From the NCBI RefSeq assembly GCF_005080965.1, contig NZ_CP034867.1:434001-498000 (forward strand): DNA of 64,000 nucleotides. Reading direction: 5' to 3'. The DNA is from Buchnera aphidicola (Macrosiphum gaurae) (GTDB taxonomy: Bacteria > Pseudomonadota > Gammaproteobacteria > Enterobacterales > Enterobacteriaceae). A model generated the notes under the pieces. That model was not told where the DNA came from, ran no database searches, and saw only the letters and a list, made by a program, of their open reading frames with translations. A program made the translations under genes and the position numbers. Position 1 is the stretch's first letter. Each line of letters starts with the position of its first letter. This document shows positions 52,106-62,260 of this stretch, piece after piece.

Positions 52106-54685
52106 ATGGAACAAGAATATTTACCAAAAAAAATAGAATTATATGTACAAGAATATTGGAAAAAAAATAAAACTTTTGAAGTCAAAGAAGATTTAAAAAA
52201 AGAAAAATATTATTGTCTTCCTATGCTCCCATATCCTTCTGGAAAATTACATATGGGTCATGTTAGAAATTATACTATTAGCGATGTTATTGCACGATAT
52301 CAAAGAATGATAGGTAAAAATGTTTTGCAACCGATGGGTTGGGATGCGTTTGGTTTACCTGCTGAAGAAGCGGCTATAAAAAATAATACAAGTCCACTTT
52401 CATGGACTGAGAAAAATATAAAATATATGAAAAAACAACTTCAATCGCTAGGTTTTAGTTATGATTGGAGCCGTGAAATAACTACGTGTAATGTAGAATA
52501 TTATCGTTGGGAACAGTGGTTTTTTATTAAATTATATAAAAAAAAACTCGTTTATAAAAAAAATAGTTTAGTTAATTGGTGTTCTTATGATAAAACCGTT
52601 TTAGCAAATGAACAAGTCGTTGATGGTTGTTGTTGGAGATGCCAAAATCAGATAACAATAAAAAAAATTCCACAATGGTTTATTAAGATAAGACATTATG
52701 CCGAATCTTTATATCAAGATTTGAAAAAATTAACTCATTGGCCTGAAAATGTAAAAAATATGCAACGAAATTGGATTGGTCGAATAAAGGGATTTGAAAT
52801 AAAATTAAATATTTTTAAAAGTTGTCAAAAAATAAAAGCATTTACGAATAGATTAGATCTTATAATGGGAGTCACATATATTTCAATATCTATTTGCCAT
52901 AAGTTATCTCTTGGTTTATCTAAAAAAAATGAAGTTATTAAAAAATTTATAAAAAAATATCAATATATCTCACAAGAAGAACTAAAAACTGTTAAATATT
53001 TAGGAATTAATACAAATCTATTTGTTATTCATCCTATTACAGAAAAAAAAATACCCATTTGGATTTCAAATGTTACTCTAAAAGAATATGGTACAAATGC
53101 AGTTCTATCTATTCCTGGACATAATGAACACGATTGGAATTTTGCAGTCAAAAATAATCTTAAAATCAAATATGTTGTTCTAAATCCTAATTATAAAAAA
53201 TATAATTCATATAGTTCTTTTATAGACATAAAAGGAACGTTATTTAATTCAAAAGAATTTAATGGATTAAATTTTAAAGACAGTAGTATAAGAATAAAAA
53301 ATATATTGTTTCAAAAGAAAATATTAAAAGAAAAAATCAATTATAAATTACAAGACTGGTGTGTATCAAGACAGCGCTATTGGGGAGCCCCTATTCCAAT
53401 GGCAACATTAAAAAATGGAAAAATATTATCAATACCAGAAGATAAAATACCTGTAGTTTTACCAACAATCGAAAAAAATATAGATTCATTTAAAAAGTCT
53501 ATTAGTCCTGATTCTGATTGGGCTAAAATTTTTATCAACAATCAAAGTGCTATTAGAGAAACAGATACCTTTGACACTTTTATGGAATCATCTTGGTACT
53601 ATGCAAGGTATACTTGTCCAAATTTTAATACAGGCATGATTGATTCGATAGCATCAAAATATTGGCTACCTGTAGATCAATATATTGGTGGAATAGAGCA
53701 TGCAATTATGCATTTAATGTATTTTAGATTTTATCATAAATTACTGCGCGATTTTAAATTAGTCGATTCGGATGAACCTGTAAAAAATTTATTATGTCAG
53801 GGTATGGTTCTTTCTGAAGCTTTTTATGAAATTGATAAAAACTTACAACGTAATTGGATTCACTCGTCATCCGTCTTAATAAAACGCAATTCAAAAGGAG
53901 AAATTATTAAATCATACAATAAAAAAGGAAAAGAATTATTTTATGCAGGAATGATTAAAATGTCCAAATCAAAAAATAATGGAATTGAACCAGAATTAAT
54001 GATCGAACGTTATGGAGCTGATACAATTCGTTTATTTATCATGTTTTCTGCTCCTGTAGAATCTTCATTAGAATGGAAAGAATCTGGTGTGAAAGGAGTA
54101 CATCGTTTTTTAAAAAAACTTTGGAAAATAATATATAATTATATCAATATAAAAAATACGCATTATAAAATGAATTTTAATCTTTTAAATGATCAACAAA
54201 GTCATTTGCGTTACCAATTACATAAAACTATTGCCAAAGTTACTGACGATATAAGTCGTCGAAAAACATTTAATACTGCTATTTCTGCAATTATGGAATT
54301 AGTAAATGAATTAGCAAAAGCTCCAATACAAGAAGAACAAGATAAATCTATTATACGAGAATCTTTAATTTGTATAATTAAAATGCTCTACCCATTTACA
54401 CCTCATTTTTGTTTTTCTGTTTGGAAATATTTTTATGAAAATAAAACCATTGATAATGAAAAATGGCCTATCTTTGAAGAAAATATTTTATTGAAAAAAT
54501 ATGATATCATTATTGCTCAAATTAACGGGAAAACACGGTGCACTATAAAAATACCTAATGACTTAAATAAAGAGGAAATAGTTTTAAAAATAAAAAGTGA
54601 GCCTGCAATAAAAAAATATTTAAAAAATGTTGATATAAAAAAAATAATATATATTCCTAAAAAAATAATAAATTTTGTAATATAA
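52106..54685 (+). CDS. leuS: Leucyl-tRNA synthetase with a degenerate editing site
   Basis: Class I synthetase charging tRNA-Leu. HIGH-type motif PYPSGKLHMGHVRNYT, KMSKS (MIKMSKSKNNG), zinc-like region CCWRCQN, and leucine-specific C-terminal domain. The CP1 editing domain has lost its signature: E. coli TTRPDT (residues 247-252) is TNRLDL here at the same numbering, and GTGAVMAVPGHDQRD is GTNAVLSIPGHNEHD. I start at ATG 52106, aligned with the E. coli N-terminus, giving 859 residues (860 in E. coli). It lies in the E. coli order leuS-holA-nadD, with lptE missing. Confidence 0.97.
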   Translation: MEQEYLPKKIELYVQEYWKKNKTFEVKEDLKKEKYYCLPMLPYPSGKLHMGHVRNYTISDVIARYQRMIGKNVLQPMGWDAFGLPAEEAAIKNNTSPLSWTEKNIKYMKKQLQSLGFSYDWSREITTCNVEYYRWEQWFFIKLYKKKLVYKKNSLVNWCSYDKTVLANEQVVDGCCWRCQNQITIKKIPQWFIKIRHYAESLYQDLKKLTHWPENVKNMQRNWIGRIKGFEIKLNIFKSCQKIKAFTNRLDLIMGVTYISISICHKLSLGLSKKNEVIKKFIKKYQYISQEELKTVKYLGINTNLFVIHPITEKKIPIWISNVTLKEYGTNAVLSIPGHNEHDWNFAVKNNLKIKYVVLNPNYKKYNSYSSFIDIKGTLFNSKEFNGLNFKDSSIRIKNILFQKKILKEKINYKLQDWCVSRQRYWGAPIPMATLKNGKILSIPEDKIPVVLPTIEKNIDSFKKSISPDSDWAKIFINNQSAIRETDTFDTFMESSWYYARYTCPNFNTGMIDSIASKYWLPVDQYIGGIEHAIMHLMYFRFYHKLLRDFKLVDSDEPVKNLLCQGMVLSEAFYEIDKNLQRNWIHSSSVLIKRNSKGEIIKSYNKKGKELFYAGMIKMSKSKNNGIEPELMIERYGADTIRLFIMFSAPVESSLEWKESGVKGVHRFLKKLWKIIYNYINIKNTHYKMNFNLLNDQQSHLRYQLHKTIAKVTDDISRRKTFNTAISAIMELVNELAKAPIQEEQDKSIIRESLICIIKMLYPFTPHFCFSVWKYFYENKTIDNEKWPIFEENILLKKYDIIIAQINGKTRCTIKIPNDLNKEEIVLKIKSEPAIKKYLKNVDIKKIIYIPKKIINFVI

Positions 54686-54723
54686 AATTAAAATATATTT
54701 TTAAAGATGTTACTATTGCTTAT

Positions 54724-55719
54724 ATGAAAAGTATAAATCCATATGAACTAAAAAAAAAATTAATAAAAAAAATAAATCATTTGTATATTTTGTTAGGGGA
54801 AGATATTTTTTTATTAGAAAGAAATCAAGATTTAATATTACATTATGCATATCAAAAAGGATTTTTAGAAAAAGCTATAATTAATATAGAAAAAGATGTA
54901 GATTATAAAAAAATTAATCTTTTCTATAAAAATAGAAGTCTATTTTTTAAAAAAACAACCCTGATAATTAATTTTATTGTAAAAAAATTAAATGTCTTTA
55001 TAATTGAAAATATTTATAAAACATTATCTTTATTAGATTTAGATATTTTAATAATATTAAAATTTAATCATTTATCTTGTTTTATCAAAAAAAATAAATT
55101 AATTAATAACTTTAAAAAATTTCATGTAGTTTCTTGCTTTACACCATATAATTTACATTTCGTGAATTGGATTAAATATGAAATACGAGAAAAAAATATA
55201 AATATAGAAGAAAAGGCATTTTCTCTATTATGCAAATATTATGAAGGAAATACTTTATTTATATATAAAATTCTAGATATATTATATCTAACATGGCCTA
55301 AAACTTTTATTACAACGGAAAAAATAAAAAAAATTATTATTGATTTTTTTGATTTATCTCCATTACACTGGATTAATTCTATCTTTCAAGGTCAAATAGA
55401 AAAAGCTATTTATATACTAAACATTTTTTACAAAAAAAAATATAATCATCTCATTTTAGTGCGTGCTCTGCAAAAAGACTTATTAACATTAATTTACATT
55501 AAACGTGAAAAAAAAATAAATTTGCATATACAATTAAAACAACATAATATTTGGCATACAAGATATAAATTTTTTATAAATGCTTTGGAAAAAATAAATA
55601 ATAACAGTTTGTTAAAAGCAGTTCAAATGCTTGTAAAAATAGAAATAAATATCAAAAAAAAATATAATAATAATATCTGGAATCAATTGCAAGAATTAAC
55701 TTTAATATTATGTAAATAA
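54724..55719 (+). CDS. holA: DNA polymerase III delta subunit
   Basis: Clamp-loader subunit that opens the beta sliding clamp. Strongly diverged but recognisable by position between leuS and nadD and by the N-terminal HLYILLGEDIFLLERNQDLI, which resembles E. coli HolA. An AAA+-like fold is expected without a functional Walker A. Length is 331 residues (343 in E. coli). Very Lys/Ile/Asn-rich. Confidence 0.87.
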   Translation: MKSINPYELKKKLIKKINHLYILLGEDIFLLERNQDLILHYAYQKGFLEKAIINIEKDVDYKKINLFYKNRSLFFKKTTLIINFIVKKLNVFIIENIYKTLSLLDLDILIILKFNHLSCFIKKNKLINNFKKFHVVSCFTPYNLHFVNWIKYEIREKNINIEEKAFSLLCKYYEGNTLFIYKILDILYLTWPKTFITTEKIKKIIIDFFDLSPLHWINSIFQGQIEKAIYILNIFYKKKYNHLILVRALQKDLLTLIYIKREKKINLHIQLKQHNIWHTRYKFFINALEKINNNSLLKAVQMLVKIEINIKKKYNNNIWNQLQELTLILCK

Positions 55720-55744
55720 TATTTCACATTTAAACAAACAAAAA

Positions 55745-56395
55745 ATGAAAAAATTATATGTAATTTTTGGTGGGAATTTTGATCCTATTCATTATGGACA
55801 TATTTATTTAGCAGAAAAATTAGCAAAAGAAATCTCTATAGAAAAAATAATATTTTTACCAAACAATTATCCTCCGCATCGAAATAGAACTAAAACATCT
55901 ATACTAGATAAAATAAAAATGATCAAACTTGCTATTCATAAAAATCCTTTATTTCAAATCAGTTATTTAGAAACAAAAAAAAATCATTTTTTTTATACTA
56001 TAGATACATTAAAAAAAGTTAGAAAAAAAATAAGTCATTTAAGACCTTTATGCTTTATAATGGGAGAAGATAACTTACAAACATTCTATCTTTGGAAGGA
56101 TTGGAGAAAAATATTATTATATTCTCACTTATTAATTTATCCTCGAGAACATAAAAAAAATAATAATCATAATGATGATGAATTTAAAAAATGGATTGAT
56201 TGTCATACTGTATATGATTTGAATTTGTTAAATAAGCAATCATTTGGTTTAATTTATTTTTCACACGGTTCTTCTATTAATATTTCTTCTAGTAAAATAA
56301 GAAAAAATTATTCTACGGGTAAAAGTTCTTATGCACTTTTGCCATCTATTGTAAATAATTATATTATATCAAAAAAATTATATCATAATGATTAA
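55745..56395 (+). CDS. nadD: Nicotinate-mononucleotide adenylyltransferase
   Basis: Converts nicotinate mononucleotide and ATP to deamido-NAD. Nucleotidyltransferase motifs FGGNFDPIHYGH (HxGH) and the C-terminal ISSSKIRKNYSTG (ISSTxIR-like) are present. Length is 216 residues (213 in E. coli). Follows holA as in E. coli; the downstream cobC and rsfS genes of E. coli are absent here. Confidence 0.95.
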   Translation: MKKLYVIFGGNFDPIHYGHIYLAEKLAKEISIEKIIFLPNNYPPHRNRTKTSILDKIKMIKLAIHKNPLFQISYLETKKNHFFYTIDTLKKVRKKISHLRPLCFIMGEDNLQTFYLWKDWRKILLYSHLLIYPREHKKNNNHNDDEFKKWIDCHTVYDLNLLNKQSFGLIYFSHGSSINISSSKIRKNYSTGKSSYALLPSIVNNYIISKKLYHND

Positions 56396-56463
56396 TGATC
56401 CCCTTAATTCTTTTATTTTTTATAATACTAAAAGAAATAATTTGAAAGATATTTGATGAAAAA

Positions 56464-56694
56464 ATGGAAAAAAAAATTATATTGAATTTAATTGGACTAC
56501 GATGTCCAGAACCAATTATGATAATAAGAAAAACACTTCGCAATATGAAAAAAAATGAAAAAATATTAGTTTTATCAGATGATCCAACAACTAAAAGAGA
56601 TATTCCAAATTTCTGTTATTTTATGGAACATCAGTTGTTAAAAAATGAAATAAAAGTGAAACCTTATCGTTATTTATTAAAAAAAGGATTATAA
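56464..56694 (+). CDS. tusA: Sulfur transfer protein TusA
   Basis: Accepts sulfur from IscS as a persulfide and passes it to TusBCD/E for 2-thiouridine in tRNA. The persulfide Cys is in GLRCPEPIM (residue 14), followed by [17 protein letters not shown] and a C-terminal PYRYLLKKG. Length is 76 residues (81 in E. coli). Convergent with asd across a large hairpin. Confidence 0.96.
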   Translation: MEKKIILNLIGLRCPEPIMIIRKTLRNMKKNEKILVLSDDPTTKRDIPNFCYFMEHQLLKNEIKVKPYRYLLKKGL

Positions 56695-56726
56695 ATTTTA
56701 AAAATATTTCTTATATAAACTATATG

Positions 56727-56790
56727 TTTAATATATACACTTCAAATTTAATATATAATCATTATATATAAATACAGTGTATATATTAAA
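56727..56790. terminator. Large nested hairpin between convergent tusA and asd
   Basis: Outer arms 56727-56741 and 56776-56790 are a perfect 15-bp inverted repeat. The 34-base loop itself contains a further dyad (TTTAATATATAA / TTATATATAAA, 56747-56772). No canonical U-tract follows on either strand. A bidirectional terminator or cruciform-forming site is inferred. Confidence 0.55.
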
Positions 56791-56821
56791 AAAACTTCTA
56801 TTTTTCTAAGTAGAAAATATA

Positions 56822-57934
56822 TTATAAATTAATTAGTATTTTTAACATTCTTCTTAAAGGTTCTGCAGCGCCCCATAAAAGTTGATCGCCGACAGTAAAA
56901 GCAGATAAATATTTTTTCCCCATGTTCAATTTTCTTAAACGACCTATCGGTATATTTAATGTATTAGTTACAGAAGATGGAGTTAATTTTAACAATGTAT
57001 CTTTTATGTTGTTTGGAATAACATTAACCCATCGATTATGATTTTCAATAATTTCTTCAATATTTTCCAAAGAAAGATCTTTTTTTAATTTAATAACAAA
57101 TGCTTGACTATGACAACGAAGTGAACCAATTCGGACACATACACCATCAATTAAAATTTTATTTGCAGATCCTAAAATTTTATTGGTTTCGGCTTGACTT
57201 TTCCATTCTTCTCGACTTTGACCATTGTTCATTTTTATATCGATCCAAGGTATTAAACTACCAGCTAAGGGAACAGAAAATTTTTCCACAGGAAAATCAA
57301 AGTTGCGAGATATTTCAGTTACTTTATGTTCAATATTTAAAATTGAAAGAGAATTATTTGATAAATCTTTTTCTACGACATTGTATAACTTACCCATTTG
57401 ATTTAACAACTCTATCATATGACGTGCACCTGCACCAGATGCCGCTTGATAAGTAGACATAGAAATCCACTCGACTAGTTTTTTTTTAAATAAACCTCCT
57501 AAAGACATTAACATCAAACTAACAGTACAGTTACCTCCTATAAAAGTTTTAATTCCCTTGTTTATAGAATTTTGTATAAGGTCGTAATTTACTGGATCTA
57601 ATATAATTACAGAATCACTTTCCATTCGTAAATTAGAAGCTGCATCTATCCAATAACCTTGCCAACCATTTCTTCGTAATTTTAGATAAACCTCTTGAGT
57701 ATACATTCCTCCTTGACAGGTAATTATAATATCCATCTCTTTCAATACATCAAAATCATAAGCATCTTCTAACATATTATGTGATATATTATTTAATAAA
57801 GGACTTTTTTGACCAAATTGAGATGTTGAGAAAAATACAGGTTTAATTTTAAAAAAATCATTTTCTTCTTGCATTCTTTTCAACAAAACTGATCCAACCA
57901 TTCCACGCCAACCAACTAAACCTACAGTTTTCAT
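56822..57934 (-). CDS. asd: Aspartate-semialdehyde dehydrogenase
   Basis: NADPH-dependent reduction of aspartyl phosphate, the branch point for lysine, threonine, methionine and diaminopimelate. N-terminal [16 protein letters not shown], catalytic Cys in [38 protein letters not shown] and RCHSQAF. I start at ATG 57934, which aligns with E. coli; a TTG at 57955 would add seven residues. Length is 370 residues (367 in E. coli). Divergent from yhgN, its E. coli neighbour. Confidence 0.97.
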   Translation of the reverse strand: MKTVGLVGWRGMVGSVLLKRMQEENDFFKIKPVFFSTSQFGQKSPLLNNISHNMLEDAYDFDVLKEMDIIITCQGGMYTQEVYLKLRRNGWQGYWIDAASNLRMESDSVIILDPVNYDLIQNSINKGIKTFIGGNCTVSLMLMSLGGLFKKKLVEWISMSTYQAASGAGARHMIELLNQMGKLYNVVEKDLSNNSLSILNIEHKVTEISRNFDFPVEKFSVPLAGSLIPWIDIKMNNGQSREEWKSQAETNKILGSANKILIDGVCVRIGSLRCHSQAFVIKLKKDLSLENIEEIIENHNRWVNVIPNNIKDTLLKLTPSSVTNTLNIPIGRLRKLNMGKKYLSAFTVGDQLLWGAAEPLRRMLKILINL

Positions 57935-58234
57935 CTTTAATAAATACGCGGACAATTTATATTAACAGTGGTCTTTATTAAAATTAATAATAAATACAGT
58001 TAAAGTAAACGTTTTCCGGCTCCTAAAAAATTAGCAAAAGAATATTATTTAATAATAATAAATTTTATGTAAGAAAAATATATACTCTCTAAAGATATGA
58101 GAAATTTTTAATAAGAATATTAAAATAGAAAATTCTATTTTAATTTTAAATATACTATAAAATCATAATTTTATTTTAGAAAAAATATTTTACATCAAAA
58201 ATAGCATAACTTTAAAAGGATATAATAGATTAAA
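57935..58234. other. Divergent asd/yhgN intergenic region with a long inverted repeat
   Basis: No gene recognised. Bases 58120-58143 form an 11-2-11 inverted repeat (left arm TTAAAATAGAA) in front of yhgN, a candidate operator or leader hairpin. An AAAGGA ribosome binding site precedes yhgN. Confidence 0.45.
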
Positions 58235-58825
58235 ATGACTGAAATAATCTCTACGACCATATTACTAATTCTAATTATGGATCCTTTAGGAAATCTTCCG
58301 ATATTCATGACAATATTAAAACACCTAGAAGAAAAACGACGAAGAATTGTAGTTATACGTGAAATGATTATAGCATTAATTGTTATGCTATTATTTTTAT
58401 TTGTTGGAGAAAAAATACTTGTAATTCTAAATTTAAAAACTGAAACTGTTTCAATATCTGGAGGTATTATTTTATTTTTAATTGCTATTAAAATGATTTT
58501 TCCTTCTGAAGATAATAATAATGAAGTTTCTGCATATGAAGAACCTTTTTTAGTTCCCTTAGCTATCCCATTAGTTGCAGGACCATCTTTATTAGCAACA
58601 TTAATGTTGCTATCACATCAATATTTACATCATATGCTTTATTTAGTGGGATCATTACTAATTGCATGGTGCTTCACCGTTATAATATTATTATTATCCG
58701 GTCTATTTTTAAAATTATTTGGTTCAAAAGGTGTTAATGCTTTAGAACGTCTTATGGGTTTAATTTTAATTATGCTTTCTACCCAAATGTTTCTTGATGG
58801 AATCAAAGTATGGTTTAAAAATTAG
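58235..58825 (+). CDS. yhgN: MarC-family inner-membrane protein YhgN
   Basis: Predicted six-transmembrane MarC-family protein of unknown transport function. Signature MDPLGNLPIFMTIL in the first segment and LAIPLVAGPSLLATLMLL in the middle repeat are conserved. Length is 196 residues (197 in E. coli). Neighbour of asd as in E. coli. Retention in a reduced genome suggests a needed membrane function; the substrate cannot be read from the sequence. Confidence 0.92.
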   Translation: MTEIISTTILLILIMDPLGNLPIFMTILKHLEEKRRRIVVIREMIIALIVMLLFLFVGEKILVILNLKTETVSISGGIILFLIAIKMIFPSEDNNNEVSAYEEPFLVPLAIPLVAGPSLLATLMLLSHQYLHHMLYLVGSLLIAWCFTVIILLLSGLFLKLFGSKGVNALERLMGLILIMLSTQMFLDGIKVWFKN

Positions 58826-58842
58826 AATATATTTTTTTTGAG

Positions 58843-58869
58843 AACCTGTTATTAGTAGAATAACAGGTT
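58843..58869. repeat. Perfect 11-bp hairpin between yhgN and pgk
   Basis: Arms AACCTGTTATT (58843-58853) and AATAACAGGTT (58859-58869), loop AGTAG. It is followed by AAAATAAG, not T-rich, and preceded by TTTTTTTT, so it is not a standard intrinsic terminator for the plus strand. Role unknown: mRNA 3'-end protection or processing is possible. Confidence 0.6.
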
Positions 58870-58946
58870 AAAATAAGTATTTAAAAGAAAATATGAAATA
58901 GATTAAAAAAATCAATAATAAAAAAATTAATAAAAAAGGCATTATC

Positions 58947-60119
58947 ATGACTATAAAAAAAATAACTGAAATAAATATAACTGGAAAAAGAGTTTTAATA
59001 AGAAGTGATTTAAATGTTCCTATAGAAAACGGTATTATTCAATCTGATGCCAGAATACTAGCGGCTTTACCAACTATTAAATTAGCTATTAAAAACAATG
59101 CAAAAGTAATTGTTATGTCTCATTTAGGAAGACCAAAAGAAGGATGTTATACAAAAAAATATTCTTTATTACCAATATTTCAATATTTTAAAAAAATATT
59201 TACTAATACTAAAATACATTTTTCTGATAATTTTTTAGATGGCATTCAACTTAATACAGGAGAAATTGCAATTTTAGAAAATACTCGTTTCAATGAAGGA
59301 GAATCACAGAATAGTGACAACTTATCTAAAAAATATTCCAATCTTTGTGACGTATTTGTGATGGACGCATTTGGAAGTTCACATAGGATAGAATCATCTA
59401 CTTACGGGATTGGAAAATTTGTTAAAATAGCATGCTCTGGACTACTTTTAATAAATGAAATAAATGCTTTAAAAAAAGCATTAAAAAAACCAAAACGTCC
59501 AATGGTGGCTATAATTGGAGGTTCTAAAGTATCAACTAAATTCAATATATTAGATAAATTAGGGAAAATTGCAGATACGATAATAGTTGGTGGAGGTATA
59601 GCAAATACTTTTTTAGCCATTGATTATAAAATAGGAAAATCATTACATGAACCAAATTTTATATTTGAAGCTAAAAAATTACGTGAAAAATACAATATTA
59701 TTGTACCGATCGATTCTCGTATTGGAAAAAAATTCTGTAAATATGAAAAATCTACAATTAAATTGCCGAATGATATAAAAGAAGACGAAGAAATTATGGA
59801 TTTTGGCGACGAAAGTATTAAAAAAATTGTTAATATTCTTAAAAAATCTCAAACAATTATTTGGAATGGACCAGTTGGAGTATTTGAATTTCCAAACTTT
59901 AGAAAAGGAACTGAAATAATTGCAAAAACCATTGCACATAGTAAAGCATTTTCTATAGCAGGAGGAGGAGATACATTATCTGTTATTGATATGTTTAATA
60001 TAAAAAACAATATCTCTTATATTTCAACTGGAGGAGGGGCTTTTTTAGAGTTTATGGAAGGGAAAAAATTACCTGCAATACATATGTTAGAAGAAAATTT
60101 TAAAAAACAAATCACATAA
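58947..60119 (+). CDS. pgk: Phosphoglycerate kinase
   Basis: Glycolytic enzyme making ATP from 1,3-bisphosphoglycerate. N-terminal RSDLNVPIENG and SHLGRPKEG, GGSKVSTK hinge, and C-terminal nucleotide-binding GGGDTLSVI and STGGGAFLEFMEGK. Length is 390 residues (387 in E. coli). First gene of pgk-fbaA, 15 bases apart, as in E. coli. Confidence 0.98.
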   Translation: MTIKKITEINITGKRVLIRSDLNVPIENGIIQSDARILAALPTIKLAIKNNAKVIVMSHLGRPKEGCYTKKYSLLPIFQYFKKIFTNTKIHFSDNFLDGIQLNTGEIAILENTRFNEGESQNSDNLSKKYSNLCDVFVMDAFGSSHRIESSTYGIGKFVKIACSGLLLINEINALKKALKKPKRPMVAIIGGSKVSTKFNILDKLGKIADTIIVGGGIANTFLAIDYKIGKSLHEPNFIFEAKKLREKYNIIVPIDSRIGKKFCKYEKSTIKLPNDIKEDEEIMDFGDESIKKIVNILKKSQTIIWNGPVGVFEFPNFRKGTEIIAKTIAHSKAFSIAGGGDTLSVIDMFNIKNNISYISTGGGAFLEFMEGKKLPAIHMLEENFKKQIT

Positions 60120-60134
60120 TTAATAGGAAAAAAA

Positions 60135-61217
60135 TTGAACATTTTAAATGTTATCAAACCTGGTGTTATGAATGGTGATGAAGCTCGAATAGTATTTGAA
60201 TTAGCGAAAAAAAAACGATTTGCAATACCAGCTGTGAATTGTATAGGGACTGATTCTATTAATGCTGTTTTAGAAACTGCTGCTAGAGTAAAATCTCCAG
60301 TTATCATACAATTTTCTCATGGAGGAGCTTCTTTCATTGCTGGTTATAAAAACTATTTTTCACCATCTCAAGAAGAGCAAGCAATACAAGGGTCTATATC
60401 TGGTGCTCAACATGTACATTTAATGGCGAAATATTATAAAATTCCAGTCATACTTCACACTGATCACTGTCCTAAAGAAATGTTGTCATGGATTAATGGA
60501 CTACTAGAAGTCGGCGAAAAATATTACCATGATAAAAAGAGACCTCTTTTTACTTCTCATATGCTTGATTTGTCAAAAGAAAGTTTACAAGAAAATATTT
60601 CCACTTGTAAAAAATATTTAAAAAAAATGCAAAATATTAATATGATGTTAGAAATAGAATTAGGTTGCACAGGAGGAGAAGAAGATGGTATTGATAATAC
60701 TAAAATAGATAAAAAATTACTTTATACACAGCCTCAAGATGTAAATTATGCTTACGAAGAACTAAATAAAATTAGTAAAAATTTTAGTATTGCTGCTTCA
60801 TTTGGTAATATACATGGTGTTTATCAACCTGGAAATATTGATCTAAGACCTATTATTTTAAAAAATTCACAAGAATTTGTAAGTACTAAACATAATCTAG
60901 AAAAAAATCCATTAAATTTAGTATTTCATGGAGGTTCAGGTTCAAATTTAAAAGAAATTAATGAATCCATTAAATATGGTGTTGTTAAAATGAATATTGA
61001 TACTGATATACAGTGGGCTGCATGGAAAGGTGTACTAAATTTCTACAAAAAAAATAAAGAATTTTTACAAAATCAATTAGGAAATACAAAAGATAAAAAT
61101 CAACCTAATAAAAAATACTATGATCCAAGATCATGGATAAGAAAATCACAGAAATCAATGTCTATTAGATTAGAAAAATCATTTAAAGATTTAAATGCTC
61201 TCAATATTTTAAAATAA
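60135..61217 (+). CDS. fbaA: Fructose-bisphosphate aldolase, class II
   Basis: Zinc aldolase splitting fructose 1,6-bisphosphate. Zn ligands in ILHTDHCPK, ELGCTGGEEDG, GNIHGVY and HGGSGS, and substrate loop NIDTDIQWA. The start is TTG 60135 after a TAGGA ribosome binding site; the N-terminus MNILNVIKPGVMNGDEA aligns with E. coli MSKIFDFVKPGVITGDD, which supports it. Length is 360 residues (359 in E. coli). Confidence 0.97.
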   Translation: MNILNVIKPGVMNGDEARIVFELAKKKRFAIPAVNCIGTDSINAVLETAARVKSPVIIQFSHGGASFIAGYKNYFSPSQEEQAIQGSISGAQHVHLMAKYYKIPVILHTDHCPKEMLSWINGLLEVGEKYYHDKKRPLFTSHMLDLSKESLQENISTCKKYLKKMQNINMMLEIELGCTGGEEDGIDNTKIDKKLLYTQPQDVNYAYEELNKISKNFSIAASFGNIHGVYQPGNIDLRPIILKNSQEFVSTKHNLEKNPLNLVFHGGSGSNLKEINESIKYGVVKMNIDTDIQWAAWKGVLNFYKKNKEFLQNQLGNTKDKNQPNKKYYDPRSWIRKSQKSMSIRLEKSFKDLNALNILK

Positions 61218-61244
61218 TTTTTATAAAAAATTTTAATTTGATTC

Positions 61245-61270
61245 CGGGGAATAAATAAAAATATTCTCCG
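61245..61270. repeat. Hairpin between fbaA and mscS
   Basis: CGGGGAATA pairs with TATTCTCCG (nine pairs, one G-U) around an eight-base loop, unusually GC-rich at its base for this region. AAAATCGC follows on the plus strand, so no U-tract. Confidence 0.5.
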
Positions 61271-61355
61271 AAAATCGCTGCATTGCAAAATAGACTATTT
61301 ATTGAAATAAATTATTGTAGTTTTTTAATTACTAGAAAAATATACAGAGAACATG

Positions 61356-62201
61356 ATGGATGAATTAAATGTGGTAAATGATATCAATCATGCAGGAAAT
61401 TGGTTGATACGTAATCAAGAGTTACTGCTTGGATATATGGTGAATCTAACATCTGCTATTATTATTTTAATTGCCGGAATGTTTATATCTAAAATTATAT
61501 CAAATGGAGTCAACCAAGTATTAATTACTCGTAATATTGATGCTACTATTGCTGGTTTTCTTTCCGCATTAATGCGATATATTATTATTACTTTTACACT
61601 CATTGCTGCATTAGGTAGAATTGGAGTACAAACAACATCAGTAATCGCTATATTAGGAGCAGCTGGTATGGCAATAGGTTTAGCTTTGCAAGGATCTTTA
61701 TCAAATTTTGCTGCTGGTGTATTATTGGTCACACTTAGACCGTTAAAAACTGGAGAATATGTTAATTTAGGAAGTGCTTCAGGAACTGTACTAAATATTC
61801 ATATTTTTTATACGACACTTCGTACTTTAGACGGAAAAATTGTGGTCGTTCCTAATAATAAAATTATCTCTGGTAATATTATTAATTATTCGAGAGAACC
61901 TGCTCGTCGTAATGAATTTATTATCAGTGTATCTTATAATAGTGATATTGATTTAGTAATAAAAATATTACGTAAAGTAATAGAAAAAGAAGATCGAGTG
62001 ATTAAAGATAGAGATATTATTGTTGGTCTGAGTGAATTAGCTCCATCTTCTCTGAACTTTATAGTGCGCTGTTGGAGCAAAAATAATGATTTAAATTCAG
62101 TATATTGGGATTTAATGGCTAATTTCAAAAAAGAATTAGATAAAAATAATATTAATATTCCTTATCCTCAATTAGATGTACATTTATATAAAAAAAAATA
62201 A
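61356..62201 (+). CDS. mscS: Small-conductance mechanosensitive channel MscS
   Basis: Heptameric tension-gated channel releasing solutes on hypo-osmotic shock. Three transmembrane helices; the pore helix TM3 region with [24 protein letters not shown] is nearly identical to E. coli, followed by the beta domain ([21 protein letters not shown]) and cytoplasmic cage. I use the second of two adjacent ATGs (61353, 61356) because [11 protein letters not shown] aligns with E. coli. Length is 281 residues (286 in E. coli). pgk-fbaA-mscS order is that of E. coli. Confidence 0.97.
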   Translation: MDELNVVNDINHAGNWLIRNQELLLGYMVNLTSAIIILIAGMFISKIISNGVNQVLITRNIDATIAGFLSALMRYIIITFTLIAALGRIGVQTTSVIAILGAAGMAIGLALQGSLSNFAAGVLLVTLRPLKTGEYVNLGSASGTVLNIHIFYTTLRTLDGKIVVVPNNKIISGNIINYSREPARRNEFIISVSYNSDIDLVIKILRKVIEKEDRVIKDRDIIVGLSELAPSSLNFIVRCWSKNNDLNSVYWDLMANFKKELDKNNINIPYPQLDVHLYKKK

Positions 62202-62260
62202 AGACAATATAAATATCAAAAAATGTAGAAAATTTTAATTTATTTTAGAAGAAGATTGTT

